A stretch of DNA of 11,236 bases from Candidatus Brocadia sp. (GTDB lineage: Bacteria; Planctomycetota; Brocadiia; Brocadiales; Brocadiaceae): assembly GCA_030837935.1 (NCBI GenBank), contig JAUQXU010000047.1:1-11236 (forward strand). The letters are read 5' to 3'. Below the pieces are notes generated by a model that saw only the letters and a program-made list of their open reading frames with translations, searched no databases and was not told the DNA's origin. The stretch's first letter is position 1. Each line of letters starts with the position of its first letter. The position numbers and the translations under genes were made by a program. Shown one piece after another: positions 7,450-11,236 of the stretch.

Positions 7450-7536
7450 AATGAATACTTGTTTTTACAAAGAAGGGATATTTTGATATCAAAGGGTCTT
7501 AATATTGAAATTCCCAAAGCGCAAAGGAGAAAGCTT

Positions 7537-8253
7537 ATGCAAAAGGAACAATATGTCTGCACCGTGTGTGGCTTTAACATGGTGGGATACCATGCGGACT
7601 TTTGCCCCTTCTGTGGGGCGCCAAAGGAAAAATTCATTACTTCGGAAGAATGTTCTGCAAGGTACAAAGTTGTGGGTACTCCAGTGAATGGAAAGGTGAC
7701 TCGCTTAAATTCCGTTCCGACACTTGGTTTTGAGCATGCCGCCTATCGTATTGAGACAGGCGGGAAGACATTCTGGATAGATTGTCCTTCATGCTTCGAC
7801 ACGAGCCTTAAACCGGTAGACGCTATCATGTTTACCCATCACCACTTTCTTGGTGCGAGTAACCAGTATCGTGGATTTTTTAACTCTCAGGTGCGAATTC
7901 ACAAGCTGGACTCTGCCCACAGCATCTGCCTTGCTTTTACCTTCGATGTAACCTTTACGGAAAATTTTGCTGAGTTTGGCATCGAGGCATTCCATATCGG
8001 CGGTCACACGCCCGGCTTCACCTTTTATCTCTTCGGGGACGTCCTTCTCATCTGTGACTATGTCTTCCTCAAGGGGGAAGGGATGAGCTTCAATCCTTTC
8101 GGTCCGCAGAAAGAAACGAGGGCGTGCGCAGCCAAAATCAATAGGATGCTGAAAGGCAGGGAAATAAGCACTGTTTGTGGGTGGAATTATGTGGCCGATT
8201 ATAAAGACTGGAAAGAGAGATTTGATACTTTGTTAGATGATGTACGTAAATAA
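7537..8253 (+). CDS. Rubredoxin-like domain fused to metallo-beta-lactamase-fold domain
   Basis: ATG 7537 is chosen because AAAGGAGA (7523-7530) sits at good spacing, and the product (238 residues) then begins directly with the metal domain. The open frame extends further upstream without a good start. Residues 6-30 form a rubredoxin-type knuckle pair, CTVC (8/11) and CPFC (23/26), able to hold one iron. Residues about 45-235 follow the MBL fold: FTHHHFLG (101-103), GGHTPG (His157), LICDYVF (Asp174) and a C-terminal CGWNY. Compared with the HxHxDH signature, His101 and His103 remain, but the following Asp and His are Leu and Gly, and the last metal His is replaced. The first metal site could be intact and the second cannot be standard. 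The rubredoxin part suggests an electron-transfer or redox-sensing role and not simple hydrolysis. It converges on the sugar transferase gene with 7 nt between them. Confidence 0.75.
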   Translation: MQKEQYVCTVCGFNMVGYHADFCPFCGAPKEKFITSEECSARYKVVGTPVNGKVTRLNSVPTLGFEHAAYRIETGGKTFWIDCPSCFDTSLKPVDAIMFTHHHFLGASNQYRGFFNSQVRIHKLDSAHSICLAFTFDVTFTENFAEFGIEAFHIGGHTPGFTFYLFGDVLLICDYVFLKGEGMSFNPFGPQKETRACAAKINRMLKGREISTVCGWNYVADYKDWKERFDTLLDDVRK

Positions 8254-8260
8254 GCGATTC

Positions 8261-8872
8261 TCAATAAACTCCTTCATGGCTAAAAACCGCAAACAGTGTT
8301 AAAAACAGGATTTTCATATCCATACACAATGACCTTTTCTGTACGTATTCAATATCGTACGTTACCCAATCATCGAATTTACCGCTGGTCCTCCCCATGA
8401 TTTGCCATAATCCGGTCATACCCGGTTTGACCGAGAGTCTAATTCTTTTCCAATACTCATCTCCCTCCATTTCTTCATCCGCCAGAGGTCTTGGTCCTAC
8501 AAGGCTCATCTCTCCTTTTAAAACGTTCAATACCTGAGGCAATTCGTCAAGACTACACTTTCTCAAAATTCTTCCAACTTCCGTAATTCTGGGGTCATTT
8601 CTCATTTTAAACATGGGACCATCCATTTCGTTTTTGAGTCTTTTTTTTAATGCCTCTGCATCTTTCACCATTGTTCTGAACTTGTACATATTAAATACCT
8701 TTCCGTTCCTGCCACACCGCTTTTGTAAAAAGAAAACAGGTCCTTTGCTATCAATTTTTATCAATATGGCAATAATGAAAAACAAAGGAAGAAAAATAAT
8801 AAGTAACAAAAGACAACTTACAATATCTAATATTCTCTTCAAACAGGCTTCTATTTTAATTTTCAAATTCAT
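8261..8872 (-). CDS. Monotopic phosphoglycosyl transferase (bacterial sugar transferase, PglC/WcaJ C-terminal type)
   Basis: The product has 203 residues, the size of the minimal catalytic unit (as in PglC), without the extra N-terminal membrane domain of WbaP/WcaJ. Residues about 14-40 are the re-entrant membrane helix. Then come SKGPVFFLQKRCGRNGKVFNMYKFRTM (PF02397 hallmark), CSLDELPQ with the catalytic Asp109-Glu110 pair, GEMSLVGPRPL and KPGMTGLWQIMGR. The family transfers a sugar-1-phosphate from a UDP-sugar to undecaprenyl phosphate at the inner face of the membrane, the first step of exopolysaccharide, O-antigen or glycoprotein glycan assembly. The sugar cannot be told from sequence. 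No other glycosyl transferase lies in the window, so it may act in a pathway encoded elsewhere or as a stand-alone gene. It is transcribed away from the DUF11 gene, from a likely promoter at 8974-9001. Confidence 0.93.
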   Translation of the reverse strand: MNLKIKIEACLKRILDIVSCLLLLIIFLPLFFIIAILIKIDSKGPVFFLQKRCGRNGKVFNMYKFRTMVKDAEALKKRLKNEMDGPMFKMRNDPRITEVGRILRKCSLDELPQVLNVLKGEMSLVGPRPLADEEMEGDEYWKRIRLSVKPGMTGLWQIMGRTSGKFDDWVTYDIEYVQKRSLCMDMKILFLTLFAVFSHEGVY

Positions 8873-8973
8873 GTGGGCTTAAATAGTTTTTGCAAGATCG
8901 GACGTTATCGTATGAAAGTCTATTTATAATTTGAAGGGCGTTTAATGTTAAAATTTATCATTTTTATGTGTCG

Positions 8974-9001
8974 ATTATAATAAATGTACAAACTTTTTCA
9001 A
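8974..9001 (-). promoter_or_regulatory. Likely sigma70-type promoter for the sugar transferase
   Basis: On the minus strand TTGAAA (9001-8996) and a perfect TATAAT (8979-8974) are separated by 16 nt. This would start transcription near 8967 and leave a leader of about 95 nt before the start codon at 8872. The region is AT-rich, which raises the chance of a random match. Confidence 0.5.
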
Positions 9002-9145
9002 AAAAAATATTTTTCCCTTTGTCTTACTTTAGCATATCCGATATTTGACGACCCAGTCCATAGAAAATAATTTTGTGCCTTTCGTAATTTAGGTTGAAAG
9101 TTTTCGTGGAAGGTGGGAATTGAATGTATATTTTAAATTTTTTAC

Positions 9146-9174
9146 TTGACATTAAATATCGTTAAGTCTATGCT
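9146..9174 (+). promoter_or_regulatory. Sigma70-type promoter of the riboswitch leader
   Basis: A perfect -35 TTGACA (9146-9151) is followed after 17 nt by TATGCT (9169-9174, 4 of 6 to TATAAT). The predicted start near 9180-9182 is just before the riboswitch aptamer, which supports the assignment. Confidence 0.75.
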
Positions 9175-9185
9175 ATGCACTCCCG

Positions 9186-9268
9186 ATAAAGGCAAACCCT
9201 GAGCGATCAGGAGACGCAAAGTAAAGGGTCTTTAAACTACAGGGAGGTAGAATAAAAGATAGCCTTAC
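9186..9268 (+). promoter_or_regulatory. Cyclic-di-GMP-I (GEMM-I) riboswitch aptamer
   Basis: The core GGCAAACC (9191-9198) is followed by the hairpin CCTGA-GCGA-TCAGG (9198-9211) with a GNRA tetraloop. Next come GACGCAAAG (9213-9221), GGTCTTTAAAC (9227-9237) and GGTAG (9246-9250), in the order and spacing of the GEMM-I consensus. The closing helix can be formed by AAGGC (9189-9193) with GCCTT (9262-9266). GEMM-I RNAs bind c-di-GMP, and a subgroup prefers cGAMP. The G before GCAAACC favours c-di-GMP, as I recall that the cGAMP group has A there. It controls the DUF11 gene through the overlapping terminator. Confidence 0.85.
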
Positions 9269-9305
9269 TGCCGAGAAATATACATCTATGCAGTAAGGTT
9301 TTTTT
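9263..9305 (+). terminator. Riboswitch-controlled intrinsic terminator
   Basis: CCTTACTGC (9263-9271) pairs perfectly over 9 bp with GCAGTAAGG (9290-9298) around an 18-nt loop and is followed by seven T residues (9299-9305). Its left arm shares CCTT (9263-9266) with the 3' strand of the aptamer closing helix. Ligand-bound aptamer and terminator should therefore exclude each other, predicting that ligand turns transcription on. Confidence 0.85.
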
Positions 9306-9407
9306 GTTTTGTTGAAATTATAAAAGGCGCTATCAACGGTATTTTGTTAAAATTTAAGCTTTCAATTTCTTCTTAAATCTGCTTGAATTGTCGTTAATAG
9401 TGAAAAG

Positions 9408-9503
9408 GGGATAAAAGCTGCCCGATGCAGCAAAGGAGTATCCTAAAGTATTCATTAACACAGGGAGACTCCTTGAATAGGCCAAGTGGTTTTTAGAAAG
9501 GAG
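9408..9503 (+). promoter_or_regulatory. Candidate translational switch of unknown class in the DUF11 leader
   Basis: GGAT (9409-9412) can pair with ATCC (9440-9443), enclosing the hairpin GCTGC-CCGAT-GCAGC (9417-9431) and an unpaired AAGGAGT (9433-9439). AAGGAGT is complementary over 7 bp to ACTCCTT (9468-9474), which would make a pseudoknot. The same ACTCCTT is also complementary over 6 bp to the real Shine-Dalgarno AAGGAG (9498-9503). One strand thus has two competing partners, an SD mimic and the SD itself. TATTC (9449-9453) with GAATA (9475-9479) may add a further 5 bp. I do not recognise the RNA family. Confidence 0.5.
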
Positions 9504-9509
9504 GACTGA

Positions 9510-11117
9510 ATGGGGTCGAGAAATAGTATGTATAAATTGTTGTTTGTTTCTGGCGTTGTGGCATTCGGCATGTACGGTTGTGGGTCATTCAAAGGAAGTG
9601 GTGTAATTCATGACGAAAAACCGCCATACTATCACGGCCATGTTGAAGAAGAGCCAGGACCAAGACATCAACGGATGCATGAGCATGTAGAGCCACCACC
9701 TGCTGATATGTGTACCGCAACAGGTGCATATCCTACAAATGACAAAAATTGTTGTAGTGTAATTTACGTGGAAAAAATGGGCCCATGTAACGGGCGTGTT
9801 GGCCAGGAATACTGCTATACGATAAAAGTTACGAACCTGACCAAAGGAAAGGTTAAAAATGTTGAAGTTGTTCAAACCCTTCCCAACAATTTTCAAGCAA
9901 AAAGCTCTACACCTGAGATGCAACCGGGGAGCACTCAGAATGTAGCAAAATGGTCATTAGGAGAATTCGGCCCAGAAGAAGTTCGGGAAATTCGTGTATG
10001 TGGTGTTCCAACGCAAAGCGGGCATATGCCATTCTGCACAGACGTAACATACAACTTACCGGAACTCTGCATCGACCCACTTATTACAGAGCCGAAGATA
10101 ACGATAGCAAAGAGTGCTCCATCTGAAGTTTTGCTGTGCGATATGATACCTGTAACGTTTGTGGTAACTAATACGGGAACGGGTGTTGCCAGCAACGTTA
10201 AAGTTAAGGAGTCCCTGCCTTCAGGATTGGTCACACAGGACGGCAGATCCGATGTAGCCTTGGATGTTGGCTCATTAAACCCAGGGGAGTCGAAAGAAGT
10301 TACCCTAACGGTAAAGGCTGAAAATACCGGCGAATTTAAAAATACTGCGATGGCTGTTGCCGACGGGGATTTGACTGCCGAATCCAATACAACCTCAACG
10401 ATAGTGAGACAACCGGTTCTCGCCATAGAAAAAGAAGGTACTGAGAAGGTGTATGTGGGTCGCACTATTTCCTATAGCATTGTAGTAACCAATAAGGGTG
10501 ACGGTCAGGCAGCATCGACGGTTATTGAAGACACATTGCCTGCTAATACGTCGGTTGTAAACGCCAGCCAGGGAGCTACATTATCAGGTAACACGGTTAC
10601 ATGGAATGTGGGAACCTTACAGCCTCAAGATTCACAAAAAGTTACTTTAACTGTGAATCCCAAAGATATGGGTACTGTTAAAAATACAGTAACAGCAAGG
10701 GCTGTATGCGCTGAGGCTGTTTCTGCATCAACTACAACCGAAGTGATAGGCATTCCTGCAATCCTCCTTGAAGTAATCGACTTGGAGGATCCAATCGAAG
10801 TTGGAGACAACGAAACATACGAGATCATTGTAACCAATCAGGGTTCTGACACAGGCACAAATATCAAAATAACCTGCACGCTGGAGGAGCAAATGCAGTA
10901 TGTATCGTCTACAGGTCCTACGGCGGGGTCGGTTTCTGCTGATGGCAGAACGATAACCTTTGCACCATTGCCAACGCTTGCTGCAAAGGCAAAAGCGGAC
11001 TGGAAGGTTATAGTAAAATCACTGAATGCAGGGGATGTTCGTTTCAAAGTCACCATGATCGAGGATTGTTTGGGAAGACCTGTCGAAGAGACCGAGGCAA
11101 CAAACTTCTACCAGTAA
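9510..11117 (+). CDS. DUF11-repeat, OmcB-like cysteine-containing surface lipoprotein
   Basis: The product has 535 residues; ATG 9510 is set by AAAGGAGG (9497-9504) 5 nt upstream. The signal peptide ends at MYGC (Cys24), a weak lipobox, so lipidation is probable but not certain. A His/Pro/Glu-rich linker (about 37-65, PPYYHGHVEEE) follows, then four DUF11-type beta-sandwich units at about 83-190, 195-300, 302-413 and 415-535. Each has the YxIxVTNxG and SLP/TLP..G-L-P landmarks. Twelve further Cys residues are unevenly placed: eight lie in 68-187 (68, 81, 82, 93, 102, 164, 176, 187), and the others at 210, 400, 456 and 520. This recalls the disulfide-linked OmcB outer-envelope protein of Chlamydia and related planctomycete wall or matrix proteins. 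A structural role at the cell surface or in the biofilm matrix is inferred, and fits control by a c-di-GMP riboswitch. Confidence 0.85.
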   Translation: MGSRNSMYKLLFVSGVVAFGMYGCGSFKGSGVIHDEKPPYYHGHVEEEPGPRHQRMHEHVEPPPADMCTATGAYPTNDKNCCSVIYVEKMGPCNGRVGQEYCYTIKVTNLTKGKVKNVEVVQTLPNNFQAKSSTPEMQPGSTQNVAKWSLGEFGPEEVREIRVCGVPTQSGHMPFCTDVTYNLPELCIDPLITEPKITIAKSAPSEVLLCDMIPVTFVVTNTGTGVASNVKVKESLPSGLVTQDGRSDVALDVGSLNPGESKEVTLTVKAENTGEFKNTAMAVADGDLTAESNTTSTIVRQPVLAIEKEGTEKVYVGRTISYSIVVTNKGDGQAASTVIEDTLPANTSVVNASQGATLSGNTVTWNVGTLQPQDSQKVTLTVNPKDMGTVKNTVTARAVCAEAVSASTTTEVIGIPAILLEVIDLEDPIEVGDNETYEIIVTNQGSDTGTNIKITCTLEEQMQYVSSTGPTAGSVSADGRTITFAPLPTLAAKAKADWKVIVKSLNAGDVRFKVTMIEDCLGRPVEETEATNFYQ

Positions 11118-11236
11118 AATATTTTGCACCAAAACTGTCCGTGTCATTTGACGGAATAGGTGAATTGATATGAAGTTTTAGACTCGAGCGCATGTACAGG
11201 TATTACTTAGTATACAAAGAGAAAGCCGGACGTTTA

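Larger units (their letters stand above)
8873..9509. other. 637-bp intergenic region with divergent promoters and a long RNA leader
   Basis: No coding sequence is credible here. It holds a minus-strand promoter for the sugar transferase, a plus-strand promoter for the DUF11 gene, a GEMM riboswitch with terminator, and a second structured element next to the start codon. Bases 9002-9145 are AT-rich with no gene. Bases 9306-9407 show only a weak hairpin, ATTTAAG with CTTAAAT, around 9350-9378. Confidence 0.8.

Noticed and set aside
9433..9460. Leader peptide behind the internal AAAGGAG sequence
   Set aside because: No ATG, GTG or TTG with a useful frame follows at proper spacing. The sequence makes better sense as an SD mimic in RNA pairing.
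9935..10465. Long minus-strand reading frame opposite the DUF11 gene
   Set aside because: It is a shadow of the repetitive beta-sandwich coding sequence, with no ribosome site and Ser/Thr-rich low-complexity content.
11138..11155. Terminator after the DUF11 gene (TCCGT/ACGGA hairpin)
   Set aside because: The stem is only 5 bp and no T-run follows.

Overview
The window reads as chromosomal DNA from a Gram-negative, biofilm-forming bacterium. An anammox-type planctomycete (Brocadiales) is my best guess. It rests on the cysteine-bearing DUF11/OmcB-like surface protein, the archaeal-type phosphoglycerate mutase and the moderate, AT-leaning base composition. I have no marker gene that proves this.

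Left part (1-2545): three closely packed plus-strand genes. They are the 3' two thirds of a cofactor-independent phosphoglycerate mutase (ApgM type), an AsmA-like membrane-anchored protein that overlaps its end, and a CvpA-like four-helix membrane protein 2 nt further on.

Middle (2570-4361): a small PF13471 gene (transglutaminase-like, of the kind annotated as lasso peptide B2 protein) has been cut in two by an IS4-superfamily (IS1634-like) element. The element is 1320 bp long, has 18-bp imperfect terminal inverted repeats and is flanked by TTAA on both sides. Removing the element and one TTAA restores the B2-like reading frame exactly, apart from one in-frame TGA. The transposase itself is dead: it lacks its N-terminus, carries two frameshifts and has an internal deletion.

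Right of the element (4425-8253): a G/C-run palindromic repeat, a PF14907-type nucleotidyltransferase, a lipoprotein combining TPR repeats with an HExxH peptidase domain, and a two-domain rubredoxin-metallo-beta-lactamase-fold protein whose second metal site is degenerate. B2-like and PF14907 proteins recur together in peptide-modification and exopolysaccharide loci, so the disrupted pair may be the remnant of such a module.

Right end (8261-11236): a minus-strand monotopic phosphoglycosyl transferase of the PglC type faces away from a plus-strand DUF11 lipoprotein gene. The 637-bp gap between them holds outward-facing sigma70-like promoters for both. The DUF11 gene has an elaborate leader. 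A cyclic-di-GMP-I (GEMM) riboswitch overlaps an intrinsic terminator in an ON-switch layout. It is followed by a second, unrecognised structured element in which one anti-Shine-Dalgarno strand can pair either with an upstream SD mimic or with the true SD. The stretch 9306-9407 between the two RNA elements is AT-rich and shows only a weak hairpin (ATTTAAG/CTTAAAT). The last 119 bases after the DUF11 gene show no convincing gene or terminator. I found no tRNA, rRNA or CRISPR array.
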